Positions 8,283-16,933 of a stretch of 33,582 nucleotides of DNA are shown here, piece by piece (the stretch's first letter is position 1; each line of letters starts with the position of its first letter). The position numbers were made by a program, and so were the translations under genes. Source of the stretch: Candidatus Obscuribacterales bacterium (lineage in GTDB: Bacteria > Cyanobacteriota > Vampirovibrionia > Obscuribacterales > Obscuribacteraceae); the NCBI GenBank assembly GCA_021732565.1, contig JAKFUT010000024.1:1-33582 (forward strand), in the 5' to 3' direction. Below the pieces are notes generated by a model. It ran no database searches, was not told the DNA's origin, and was given only the letters and a program-made list of their open reading frames with translations.

Positions 8283-8786
8283 TTACATGTTGGACAATAC
8301 GAGAACTTTTCCGTTGGTGCCGCTAACGTGCACACCGTTGGAGTCCGATCCTACCGTTCCGTAACTGTTGCCAGCATCAACTACATCATAGCTGTGCTCA
8401 CCTTTGGTCAAGAAGTTGCCCGGGGCTGACGTACGAAGTTTCGTGATGTCAGTGGCGACTGCTAGACCACCTGTTCCAGGATCGTTTGTTGTGCCTGTTA
8501 CAGGGTTAGCCGGTACCGTGCCAGGTGTGCCTGTAGCTTTGTTGTCGCCGCCCGGATAGTACGGCTTGATGTTTTTCAGGGCACCATAAATACCGCCGGT
8601 GTCCGTAGCAGAGGATTCGGCAGCAATCTGGGTCGTTCTCATACAACCGCGCACAGCTGCGGTTTTAGCCTTCCCTTGTGCACCGATAAAGTTCGGCAGT
8701 GCAATTGCAGCCAAAATACCAATGATTACAACTACTACCAGTAGCTCAACCAGCGTAAATCCCTTAAGACTCCTGAATTTATTCAT
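8283..8786 (-). CDS. type IV prepilin / major pseudopilin-like protein, copy 2
   Basis: A 167-residue prepilin with leader MNKFRSLKG before FTLVELL. The ATG at 8786 has GGAG 7 bases upstream. The mature protein after the cleavage site is identical to copy 1, yet the two genes differ at many silent positions, mainly in their 5' and middle parts; the last 165 bases or so differ at only about three sites. Only the leader peptides differ clearly. It has its own hairpin terminator and about 300 bases of upstream sequence separate copy 1 from that terminator, so each copy may be transcribed alone. Confidence 0.93.
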   Translation of the reverse strand: MNKFRSLKGFTLVELLVVVVIIGILAAIALPNFIGAQGKAKTAAVRGCMRTTQIAAESSATDTGGIYGALKNIKPYYPGGDNKATGTPGTVPANPVTGTTNDPGTGGLAVATDITKLRTSAPGNFLTKGEHSYDVVDAGNSYGTVGSDSNGVHVSGTNGKVLVLSNM

Positions 8787-8958
8787 TATCTGTCTCCATC
8801 CCCGACTAATTACTACTGTGCTTCGAACTTGCGGATTACTCTATCTTTAGCGAAAAACCTTTTGGTTCTTTCGGCTTAAATTCAGATTGCCCTCAATTTC
8901 TTTCCCGGTAACACTATCCACATTAACAAAATCTCACGCAAGCTCTCCGATATCATGA

Positions 8959-9471
8959 TTACTGATTTGAGAGAACCATCACCTTACCGGTGCTCCCCGA
9001 AACATGGGCTGGCGGGCTAGCGCAAGTGCACCCGACTATTGCGTAACTATCTCCCGTGTCACAAACATCGTAAGAATGCTTTCCTTGTGCCCCGTACGAG
9101 CCGGGAGATTGGCTTCGTAGGGTTATGATTTGACCAGAGGTAGTTGGTCCACCAGTTATTGGTGCCTCATCAAGTTGGCCTGTCCAAGGGTTCTTTGGGC
9201 GGAGCCCCGGAGTGCCCGCTATCTTCATGTCTCCGCCAGGATAGTATGGGGTAATTGCATTGATGTCCCCGAACTTTCCAGCGGTATCCGTTGAATATGA
9301 TTCTGCTGCAATTTGCGTCGTGCGCATGTTTGCCTTTACTTCGGCAGTCTGCGCACTCAGCCTCGCTCCCATGAAGTTGGGAAGCGCTATCGCGGCCAGT
9401 ATTCCTATTATGAGGACCACTGTTAGCAGTTCGACTAATGTGAATCCACTCTTTCTGTTATTTTTCAACAT
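8959..9471 (-). CDS. type IV prepilin, divergent paralogue (copy 3)
   Basis: A 170-residue prepilin: leader MLKNNRKSG, then FTLVELLTVVLIIGILAAIA and the conserved MRTTQIAAES shared with the other copies. The ATG at 9471 has GGAG 9 bases upstream. The C-terminal half differs from the other three: it has PWTGQLDEAPITGGPTTSG and three extra cysteines (DVCDTGDSY and VGCTCASPP) that could form a disulfide loop. It ends with SGSTGKVMVLSNQ, matching the others in position. It may be a minor pilin or a subunit for another condition. It lies 172 bases upstream of copy 2 on the same strand. Confidence 0.92.
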   Translation of the reverse strand: MLKNNRKSGFTLVELLTVVLIIGILAAIALPNFMGARLSAQTAEVKANMRTTQIAAESYSTDTAGKFGDINAITPYYPGGDMKIAGTPGLRPKNPWTGQLDEAPITGGPTTSGQIITLRSQSPGSYGAQGKHSYDVCDTGDSYAIVGCTCASPPAHVSGSTGKVMVLSNQ

Positions 9472-10094
9472 TTACCCGACTCCGTTTGCCTCAAAGGCAA
9501 CCGACCAATAAGGAATACCCTGATAAATTCTGGGAATAACACCAGGTGTATTATACGAAATTAATATTGAACAATTCGACACGAACTCTTTCTTCCCTTG
9601 TACGACGCGGCCGTCACTGGATTCCGACAATGCAACGTTTTGTCTGAATGTGAGGAAGACTATTAGCGATGGCTTTCGGTGTGCCAGCTGCATCAACATC
9701 GCAGTCGAATTCGCGGTGATTTTGATCGCGCAGTAAGAATTTCATCGACCGAAGAAGCGGATGTCGCCGCTACCATTGCTGCGTGTGAACCGCAGAACTA
9801 AGCTGCCTCGACATGTCAAAGATGGGTGGCTTCCATTTGCCCGTACTCTTGTTTGGAGTACTAAAAGATTCAATCCATGCACAGTTCAATGGCTTGATGT
9901 GGATTCAACGGCTCGATGCAGGTAATGCAACAACAAAGGCTCTTGCGGTATACGCTGCCGGGATCTTTGATTTCACTGTGGAAGCGTAGGTCGGGAATCG
10001 CGCGGCAAATAGGCCGGCCATGTCAGCAAGGTTGTGGCAAAATTCTGCCGGCTGTGAATGACACCGTTGAGGGCGGAGATAATTTTCGGTTTGC
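9472..10094. other. intergenic region without a recognisable gene
   Basis: About 620 bases between the TPR gene stop and prepilin copy 3. Short frames exist on both strands, but none has a good binding site, motif or family resemblance. It probably contains the promoter of copy 3. I see no hairpin terminator like those after copies 1 and 2, and no RNA gene. Confidence 0.45.
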
Positions 10095-11384
10095 TTATGA
10101 GCCGTGATCTCTCTTCTGTGCGGAGTTCTGCGGGGATATTTCTTTAGCAGGCTCATTCTCTTCCGGCTCCAGCGGCGGGATCTGTTCGGCTGGTAGAAGT
10201 TCTGCACCAACCTTCGCCAGGTGTGCCAGAGCGTTGTCTCGCATGCCTTGTGACTGGGGGGGAGCGTCGTAATAAATACGAGACCAGATCAAGGTGAGCA
10301 TCTCTCTTGCTTTCTGTCGGACTAGCACATCGGTGGCTTTTTCATACATGTTTTGCCAGGTTTTGCTTCTCTTTGTTCGAGCGGGGATGTTCTCTTCGAG
10401 AATCTGTGCCTGGGTTGCCAGCCACTCAGGTGCGCCGGGGCGGGAAGCTCCAAGGCGATAGTATTTCGCGGCCGCAGCGGCGTTCCTCATATACAGGTAC
10501 TGATTGAAGCCAGCGATATACGGCAATGTCCAATTATCCGGATTTTGTTCGATGCCGTATTTCAACAGATCGTCTGCTTCTTTTTTCATGTTTAGATCGG
10601 CCGCTAAAACGAATGAGGCGAACCAGTATGCCTGAATGAAGTGCGGATCGATTTTGCAGATCAGATTTAAGTAAGCTGGTGCCTGCCGGTACTTGTCCTG
10701 GAAGCAAGCCTTTCGATCGCCATAGTACTGAACGAAACTGAGCCAATACAAATCAGCAATCAATCGATCAAACCCGAGCGAGAAGGTTTTCACCGAGTCG
10801 GGCTCGACAATTAAATTTTTTCGCAGAGCGGCTTCAAGCTCCTCGGCTCCGGTCAGGTATGAGATAAATTCGGGGCTGAAGTTTGCAGGGCATTTTTTTC
10901 TGTCCTGCATTGCCTCATCGGGTTTGTCTAAGGCAGAATAAACCATCGACCGGTAAAAATGAGCCTCCGCCAGCGCTGGTTCTTGGGTAATGGCATGATT
11001 GAGGATTTCCAGAGCCTCGCGGGGCTTTCCCAGGGCAGCCAGCGCCGCGCCTTTGGTAGTCAGCGCCAGTGCTTTCCACGATGGCGGCAGGTGCCTCGCA
11101 ATGGCTTGATCACTATTGCTAACCGCCAGTTCGAAATTCCTTAGCCTTAGATTTGCGTCAGCACGATAGAGATAGTAGTAGCCGCGGTCCGGCTGATAAC
11201 GTACGGCCTGGTCCAAGGCGGGGAGTGCTTCCTCCCAATGCCTGTCCGCCATGAGGCGAAGAGCATTGCTTGCCGCCTGTTCCAAATTTGTGGTTGATGA
11301 GTTGATAGCCTGGTGAGTGATGTAGATGGCACAGCCAACCACTGTCCAGAGCAGAAAATACGCCCACCGTGAGTTCTCTTTCAC
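10095..11384 (-). CDS. membrane-anchored TPR protein
   Basis: A 429-residue protein. An N-terminal membrane anchor (residues 8-26, WAYFLLWTVVGCAIYITHQ) is followed by TPR motifs from about 35 to 165 (clear helices at EEALPALDQAVRYQPD and REALEILNHAITQEPALAEA). A longer helical region with less regular repeats (165-380) includes SFVQYYGDRKACFQDKY, and a Glu/Pro-rich tail follows. GGAG lies 7 bases before the ATG. The domain probably faces the periplasm or outside and serves as a protein-protein platform. It sits between prepilin genes 4 and 3 on their strand (107 bases after copy 4), so a role in pilus assembly or regulation is a guess from position only. Confidence 0.85.
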   Translation of the reverse strand: MKENSRWAYFLLWTVVGCAIYITHQAINSSTTNLEQAASNALRLMADRHWEEALPALDQAVRYQPDRGYYYLYRADANLRLRNFELAVSNSDQAIARHLPPSWKALALTTKGAALAALGKPREALEILNHAITQEPALAEAHFYRSMVYSALDKPDEAMQDRKKCPANFSPEFISYLTGAEELEAALRKNLIVEPDSVKTFSLGFDRLIADLYWLSFVQYYGDRKACFQDKYRQAPAYLNLICKIDPHFIQAYWFASFVLAADLNMKKEADDLLKYGIEQNPDNWTLPYIAGFNQYLYMRNAAAAAKYYRLGASRPGAPEWLATQAQILEENIPARTKRSKTWQNMYEKATDVLVRQKAREMLTLIWSRIYYDAPPQSQGMRDNALAHLAKVGAELLPAEQIPPLEPEENEPAKEISPQNSAQKRDHGS

Positions 11385-11491
11385 TATTTAGCTCCAGCAC
11401 CTTGCCTATAACATGCAGTAACTCCACACATTATGCCAACAAGGTGCCACCACAGAGCATCGTTCAAACTCTTTTTTCACGCAGTTCCAAT

Positions 11492-11998
11492 TTACATGTT
11501 GGATAAGACAAGAACGGTTCCGTTGGTGCCGCTAACATGCACACCGTTGGCGTCCGATCCCACCGTTCCGTAACTGTTGCCTGCATCAACTACGTCATAG
11601 CTGTGTTCACCCTTGGTCAAGAAATTGCCTGGTGCTGAAGTGCGCAGTTTCGTGATGTCAGTTGCCACAGCCAGACCGCCCGTTCCAGGATCATTGGTGG
11701 TCCCTGTTACAGGGTTGGCTGGAACAGTGCCGGGTGTACCAGTAGCTTTGTTATCACCGCCCGGATAATAAGGCTTGATGTTTTTCAGAGCACCGTATAT
11801 GCCACCGGTGTCAGTTGCCGAGGATTCTGCGGCTATTTGAGTTGTTCTCATGCATCCGCGCACTGCAGCAGTTTTTGCCTTACCTTGCGCACCGATGAAG
11901 TTGGGCAGAGCTATTGCTGCCAGAATGCCGATAATCACAACCACAACTAATAATTCCACCAGCGTAAAGCCATATGAATTTTTTTCGGTTCTCTTCAT
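11492..11998 (-). CDS. type IV prepilin / major pseudopilin-like protein, copy 4
   Basis: A 168-residue prepilin from the ATG at 11998, which has GGAG 7 bases upstream; the longer in-frame start at 12052 would add 18 unlikely residues. Leader MKRTEKNSYG is cut before FTLVELL. The mature protein differs from copies 1 and 2 at only two places near the C-terminus (Ala for Ser in GSDANG, Thr for Lys in NGTVLVL), while its DNA differs from theirs at many silent positions. It lacks the long hairpin terminator of copies 1 and 2; the TPR gene follows after 107 bases and may be co-transcribed. Confidence 0.92.
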   Translation of the reverse strand: MKRTEKNSYGFTLVELLVVVVIIGILAAIALPNFIGAQGKAKTAAVRGCMRTTQIAAESSATDTGGIYGALKNIKPYYPGGDNKATGTPGTVPANPVTGTTNDPGTGGLAVATDITKLRTSAPGNFLTKGEHSYDVVDAGNSYGTVGSDANGVHVSGTNGTVLVLSNM

Positions 11999-12223
11999 TT
12001 GATTGCTCCAAAACACTTCCAAAACTCCGTCCGTAGTTAAGTGATTTCCCAAACAAGTTTTCCCGGTAACATGTTTGAGGTAAGAGAACGTTAATCGCTA
12101 ATGTGTTTTCTATTCCTCCTAATTTTCCGTAACCCCGAAAAGCTGCTGAACACTGCTATTCCGGAGAGGGTATTTAATCGATGCACGAAAAAATCACTGA
12201 GAAGAAATACAAATTAAGTTACA

Positions 12224-12243
12224 TTCCAACAGCCGTGTTGGAA
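12224..12243. repeat. palindrome TTCCAAC-6-GTTGGAA, first copy
   Basis: A perfect 7-bp inverted repeat with a 6-base spacer. The same arms and spacer length recur at 12830-12849. It could be an operator or a hairpin; no function is evident. Confidence 0.6.
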
Positions 12244-12325
12244 AGTTGGCTTGCCGCGGTTGGAATCATCAACCTGTGAAAGCTAGCGATGGCAGGCATT
12301 CTAGAGCATCTTGAAACAGCGAAAG

Positions 12326-12472
12326 CCTTGTCACAATATGATCACAAAATTCAGGCGATTACATCGTCACAAGACGATCACAAAAAAATCCGGTGAAGCA
12401 TCGTCACAGAAGATCCGGGAAAATCAAGTGAGACCATCGTCACCAGCTGATCTCAAAGGTCCCGGTGAAAGC
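12326..12472. repeat. degenerate 36-38 bp tandem repeat, about four copies
   Basis: Units beginning CATCGTCAC start at 12362, 12399 and 12435, with a weaker unit starting near 12326. Shared parts are TCGTCACAAG-like starts, GATCACAAA-like middles and CCGGTGAA-like ends. Copies are imperfect and lengths vary, unlike the 33-bp and 84-bp arrays, suggesting age or decay. Confidence 0.5.
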
Positions 12473-12829
12473 GGAAGTCCGAAGTATTGGTACATGACAC
12501 CACCGTTCCGACACCGATGATTGCTCAGCAGCGTTCGGTATCACACATAACCCGATTCTCTTTTGCAATAGTTGCCCTGGCCCATCGAGTGGCAGATTGG
12601 TTGGATAGAGAGTTCATACCGTAATCCGGAGAAGTGCAGCTTCATACCGTTCAACAACGATAGTCGCGACTCGCGTCTTCCAACTGATTCTTGCCATCGC
12701 AAGATGTGGAAAGCCCGTAACTCCGGGGTTCACAAGCTTTTCCGGGTCGGACCTTATCTCGGGTGGCGCATTGTGGCATGCGGGAAGCGAAAGTTCGCGT
12801 GAATGTTGGGCTCAGTCATTTGTGAGATT

Positions 12830-12849
12830 TTCCAACGGCGTTGTTGGAA
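12830..12849. repeat. palindrome TTCCAAC-6-GTTGGAA, second copy
   Basis: Same arms as the copy at 12224-12243, with a different 6-base spacer. It is flanked on both sides by ATTTGTGAGA-like sequence (12819-12828 and 12850-12859), a further short direct repeat. Confidence 0.6.
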
Positions 12850-13130
12850 ATTTGTGAGAATGTTCCCGGTGAAAATCCCTTCGTTTTCGGTTTGAGTCAC
12901 AAGGTTCGGGTTCGAGAAACCATTCAAACCAGCGCTTGGAAAACCTTGCTTCAGTCGACCAGGGTTGGAGATCGGTGTTGCTCCGGAATCAAGGTGCCGC
13001 GTTAGAGTGGCTGCCCGCAAGTACACTTGTCGATGCCTTGATGAAGCGTGATCGACCTGGTCCGTGGAATGATCGAGTCGTATCGCTCGAGCGATGTCTT
13101 CTCTGAAAAAGTCAATTCTGTTCGCTGGCG

Positions 13131-13170
13131 CGGAGTGTATGTATGTGCGCCCGGGAGCACATACACTCCG
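13131..13170 (-). terminator. strong palindrome downstream of giant paralogue 1, possible terminator
   Basis: Left arm 13131-13148 pairs with right arm 13157-13170 (GCACATACACTCCG) around an 8-base loop, with a 2-base bulge. Outer arms 13124-13130 and 13181-13187 can extend the pairing. It lies 45-85 bases past the stop of the minus-strand gene. No T-run follows directly (a T5 comes some 20 bases later), so it may be a 3'-end protecting structure or REP-like element instead. Confidence 0.45.
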
Positions 13171-13215
13171 CATGCACTTGCGCCGGCTAGCTACTGCCCC
13201 GCAATTGGTCCCTCA

Positions 13216-16200
13216 TTATTTGTGCGACAGAATTTTTCTCAGTTTTTCAATGCTGGCATATACCTTAGCAGCCGACTGCTCTCGTCCGGCCAGATCAGAT
13301 ACCGCTTTCATTGCATCCACATTTAACGGGCTCACTTCAAGAGCAGTTTCAAGCACTGCTAGAGCTTGTGAATTGCGGTTTGCTTTCATGTGTTCTCGTG
13401 CTCTCTCAACTAGGGCCGGCACCACTTTCGGCCCGCCAATCAGCACTCTCTGCCAGCAAGACCAGCTCTCAGGAAAACGACCAAGACTATAATAGATATT
13501 TCCCAGAATCTGGGGGATGCACAGTGAATCATGATCAAGTTCTAGCGCTTGTTGAGCTGCCGGCAGGGCCTCTTGAATCCGCCCTAACTTGTAATTCGCC
13601 CACGCCTGCAGAAATAATGCAGCAGGATGACTGTGCACGAACTCTTTGTCTGACAATATATCGGAAAGATTCTTCAACACGTTTTGTGGATCTTCTCCGG
13701 ATTCTTCTACATACGCACGTGAGATAAAGTGCGGTCCATAGGTTTGTGCAACGCGGAACCTGGCTACTTTGTTTGTCGGTTCCACAGCGAGCACTCGATT
13801 GAATTGCTCTCGTGCCTTGACTCGATCATCATCCAGAAATGTAAGTCCGAGAGTTTGTAAGGTCTCCACATGACCCGGGTCAATTTGTAAGGCTTTGTCC
13901 CACAGTTGATAAGCTTCTTTCTGCTTTCCATGCTGAAATTCAGCAATACCTAGCAATCGATACGCTTCCGCCGTGGGCTTGGCCTTGAGCGAGGATTGTA
14001 TCCAACTATTAGCTACTTCCCAGTTTGAATTGATCTGGGCTTTTCTTGCGATGGCACACATTGTTTGTGCCATTTGTAGCGGTGAGTCTTTCTTTGAGAG
14101 AAGGCTATCTAAATTGGCGCAGTTGCGATTGAACATCTCATTGTTCGGATTGAGTGAATAGCTATTCTCATAAGTTCGGCCCACCTCGTACTCAAGACGG
14201 TTCGTATCGTCATTGTTAGGTGGTGTGTTAGCAATGAGATTGTCCATATTTTCCGGTGCCACGCAAAATCTTGCTACGAGGTCTTCCGGCGAATCTAGCG
14301 CCGCCCGTTTGAGATCCTCAAACACTGCCTTGTTCTTGATGCTCTGGCGCAGGTGTTCAAAATCGATGGTGATAGGTGTCTGGCTGGCTAGACCGACGAT
14401 GTTGCCTTCGTCCATCCTGAGCACGGCGCAATACGGAAATACCTGGTGTAACGCCGATAAGACACCGCGAACATTTTGTGGTGGCACTTCGGCAATCTGG
14501 CACCACAAGCCAAAGACTCCGCCGGGACGCAGTCTTTCTTTGCAGAGCGTGAAATACTCTTTAGTAAACAGGTTGCAAACCCCGGCTTGCCAGGGATTCG
14601 ACGGCTCGGATATTATTACATCGAACTTCTGATCGGTGGCCAACAGAAAATTTCTTCCGTCGTTGACTTCAATTTTCACACGCGGGTCATTCTCCGGAGC
14701 GCCATTTACGCGATGGAAGAACTTGGAAGTTTTTACCACCGCTGGCTCAAGCTCAATGGCGGTTATTTTGCCATTGGTTAGATGGGAAGCCGCTGCAATT
14801 GTTACACCGGAACCCCACCCTATTACTGCAATGTCTTGTGCCTTAGGATTTGCGGCAATTGGCGCTGCAGCGAGCAAGACCTGTGTGGACATGTCTCCTC
14901 CGTCGGAGGCATCAACGTGTCCGTTTGTGACCAAGCTGCGGTTGTCGAGGGTCTTGGATTGGATCACACCTACAGTGGAAGAGGCCCCGTCTTCATAGAA
15001 AACAAGCTCCGTGCTGGCGGCGAGTCCTTGACGCCAATCTTCCGCTGAGCTGAATAATTTTGTTTCCGCCAGCTTCCGACGTGCCTGCTGAGCGTACACG
15101 ATAACTTGTCGATCCCAGATCTCAGGACGCGCAAATAAGAAACAACCAGCGGCTGCGCCTACCAGCAAAACGACGATTTTTAGAGCCGGACGTACTGAAT
15201 TAACCATGAAAAGGAGAGCAATGCCAGTAACAATGTTAATTGCCGTGCCGAAGATCAGAGATTTCTCGACCCCCATTACCGGTACCAGAACAAAACCGGC
15301 AAGGAAAGCGCCAACTATGGCCCCGAGAGTGTTGGCGGAGTATAGCGACCCGACGGAGCGGCCGACGGCGGAAAGATCTTTTACGCACGCTTTTACAGCC
15401 GCAGGAAAAACTGCGCCCAGAAAGAATGTGAGAGGCATCATCATGCTGGCTGCAATAAAAAAGCGAGCAAGCAGAGCCGTGTTGGGATCGCTCGGAAAGG
15501 CCGCATTGAGTTGAAGATTCCAATACGGTACGCTGTTGAATCGGTCCATGGAAAAAAGGCTCGCTCCCGCTACAAGAAACTGGAGGACAGCTAACCAGGC
15601 TAATGGCTCCTTTGCTCTATCGATTAAGCGGGCGCAAGCGAGGCTTCCAAGGAATATGCCGAGCAAGAAACTGGTCAACATCAGCGTAAATGCATATGTG
15701 CTTGAGCCAATGACCATTAATAGCGTTCTTGTCCATCCGACTTCGTACACCATTGCCACTGCGCCCGATGCGGCAATGGAGATCATTGCCGCCAATGCCT
15801 GAGGGCTCAACCTCGTTCCGGCAGTTGCAGTAATGCCGGCTCCGGCACCGGATTCGGTGCTGGTATCAGAACTGTCGGGCGTGGTGCTGCCTGGTGCAGT
15901 AGAGTCTTCGTTCGGCATCCCGTCGCTGGCGGTGTTTGTTGTTTGCGCCGGTGAAGTATTCTCTTTGGGAGCTTCCAGCGATTTCGATGCGTAAACCACG
16001 ATGGCGATCAACAAGAAATTTATCAGCGCTGCAATTTGAGTTGTCTGTGCCAATCCAACCGTTGGCAGTAGGTAGAGTCCTCCGACGGCAGCACCGCCCA
16101 CTGCCCCCAAAGTATTCGCGGCGTAGAGTGTGCCGATCTTCTTTCCGACATATTCAAGGCTGGTGGTGACAAACTTAGCTAATAAGGGAAGAGTGGCGCC

Positions 16201-16587
16201 CATGCACGTTGTCGGCACAATAAGAATAAGGAGCGCCACGCAAAATCGAATAATACTAAACGGCCACAAAGACAGGTGAAAGTTTTGCCAGATAATTCGG
16301 TATAGAGGTGTTGCCATATCGAAGAGATGTGGTGCTAACAGCGCCCAACCTCCGATAATACCCTCGAGAATTCCATACCATAGGAAAGGTCGTTTTATCC
16401 GGTCAGCTTGCCGCCCCGCCAGAAAAGATCCCAATGCAAGGCCGCCCATGAAAACTGCCAGTACGGTGGCCGTAGCAAAAGTTGTTGAACCAAATACGAA
16501 GACAAGCATTCGTGTCCATACAACCTGGTAGATGAGGCCGCTGAAGCCCGACGCGATGAATAGAATTATGATAAGCGCGAAACTCAA
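13216..16587 (-). CDS. fused 12-TM transporter-like / spermidine synthase-like / TPR protein, paralogue 1
   Basis: About 1123 residues. Order: six TM segments (from LIIILFIASGFSGLIYQVVW); a 65-residue Ser/Thr/Pro linker; a second six-TM half repeating the motifs of the first (GTLYAANTLGA versus GSLYSANTLGA); a Rossmann methyltransferase-like spermidine synthase domain from about 500; then TPRs from about 810 to the end. The synthase part has the nucleotide loop IGWGSGVT, the acidic residue in AIELEPAV, and NDGRNFL, but the usual catalytic Asp motif reads ISEPSNPW. This resembles the fused MFS/spermidine synthase family and makes true polyamine synthesis doubtful. The frame extends to a TTG at 16668, but TTG 16587 has GGAGG 7 bases upstream and aligns with paralogue 2. 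No adjacent speD-like gene is seen. Confidence 0.88.
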   Translation of the reverse strand: MSFALIIILFIASGFSGLIYQVVWTRMLVFVFGSTTFATATVLAVFMGGLALGSFLAGRQADRIKRPFLWYGILEGIIGGWALLAPHLFDMATPLYRIIWQNFHLSLWPFSIIRFCVALLILIVPTTCMGATLPLLAKFVTTSLEYVGKKIGTLYAANTLGAVGGAAVGGLYLLPTVGLAQTTQIAALINFLLIAIVVYASKSLEAPKENTSPAQTTNTASDGMPNEDSTAPGSTTPDSSDTSTESGAGAGITATAGTRLSPQALAAMISIAASGAVAMVYEVGWTRTLLMVIGSSTYAFTLMLTSFLLGIFLGSLACARLIDRAKEPLAWLAVLQFLVAGASLFSMDRFNSVPYWNLQLNAAFPSDPNTALLARFFIAASMMMPLTFFLGAVFPAAVKACVKDLSAVGRSVGSLYSANTLGAIVGAFLAGFVLVPVMGVEKSLIFGTAINIVTGIALLFMVNSVRPALKIVVLLVGAAAGCFLFARPEIWDRQVIVYAQQARRKLAETKLFSSAEDWRQGLAASTELVFYEDGASSTVGVIQSKTLDNRSLVTNGHVDASDGGDMSTQVLLAAAPIAANPKAQDIAVIGWGSGVTIAAASHLTNGKITAIELEPAVVKTSKFFHRVNGAPENDPRVKIEVNDGRNFLLATDQKFDVIISEPSNPWQAGVCNLFTKEYFTLCKERLRPGGVFGLWCQIAEVPPQNVRGVLSALHQVFPYCAVLRMDEGNIVGLASQTPITIDFEHLRQSIKNKAVFEDLKRAALDSPEDLVARFCVAPENMDNLIANTPPNNDDTNRLEYEVGRTYENSYSLNPNNEMFNRNCANLDSLLSKKDSPLQMAQTMCAIARKAQINSNWEVANSWIQSSLKAKPTAEAYRLLGIAEFQHGKQKEAYQLWDKALQIDPGHVETLQTLGLTFLDDDRVKAREQFNRVLAVEPTNKVARFRVAQTYGPHFISRAYVEESGEDPQNVLKNLSDILSDKEFVHSHPAALFLQAWANYKLGRIQEALPAAQQALELDHDSLCIPQILGNIYYSLGRFPESWSCWQRVLIGGPKVVPALVERAREHMKANRNSQALAVLETALEVSPLNVDAMKAVSDLAGREQSAAKVYASIEKLRKILSHK

Positions 16588-16933
16588 ACAGTGCCCTCCA
16601 AGCGACAATCTCCATCCCGGCTCGAGGACCACCGGGCGCCTCGATTTAGAACATTCCTCACAGCTCAAAAACTCCCGAAGAGTGGCGATGAGATCCGACA
16701 GTACCCATCTGTTAGTCGGAGGGTCGAGTCCCCAAGAGGGCTGCTTTAGCTCCCTCGTGAGCGTAGCACAATCGCTCGCGATTGAGTGACCTTATTCTTT
16801 CCTGACCGCCGCATCGGGCGGGATATCAACGGCTTTCAAATGAAGAGTGTCATCAACATCCGGTGAATATCGGGACGATTTCTGTGCTTGCAAACCTTTC
16901 CTTTCGGTCTGGAATACCAAAATTGAAACTCCC
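16588..16933. other. upstream region of giant paralogue 1
   Basis: About 350 bases between the chosen TTG start and the 84-bp repeat array. It includes an open extension of the paralogue frame (to 16668) that I regard as untranslated, and a small hairpin CAATCG-4-CGATTG at 16769-16784. No gene or clear promoter was recognised. Confidence 0.4.

Larger units (their letters stand above)
11999..13215. other. gene-poor region with repeats and palindromes
   Basis: About 1.2 kb between prepilin copy 4 and the end of the first giant paralogue. No frame here has a convincing start and family signature. The region carries two matching TTCCAAC palindromes, a run of degenerate 36-38 bp repeats and a strong palindrome near 13131-13170, listed separately. 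The 11999-12180 part is the likely promoter region of prepilin copy 4. The rest may be decayed sequence. Confidence 0.5.

Noticed and set aside
9905..10210. 101-residue minus frame overlapping the 3' end of the TPR gene
   Set aside because: It overlaps the TPR gene in another phase and has a composition without recognisable features.
12754..13173. 139-residue minus-strand frame in the gene-poor region
   Set aside because: It begins inside the strong palindrome at 13131-13170, covers the TTCCAAC palindrome and has no motif or binding site.
16675..16745. tRNA-like sequence (GGAGGGTCGAGTCCCC)
   Set aside because: The T-loop-like string tempts, but the T-stem has mismatches and no acceptor, D or anticodon arm can be paired around it.
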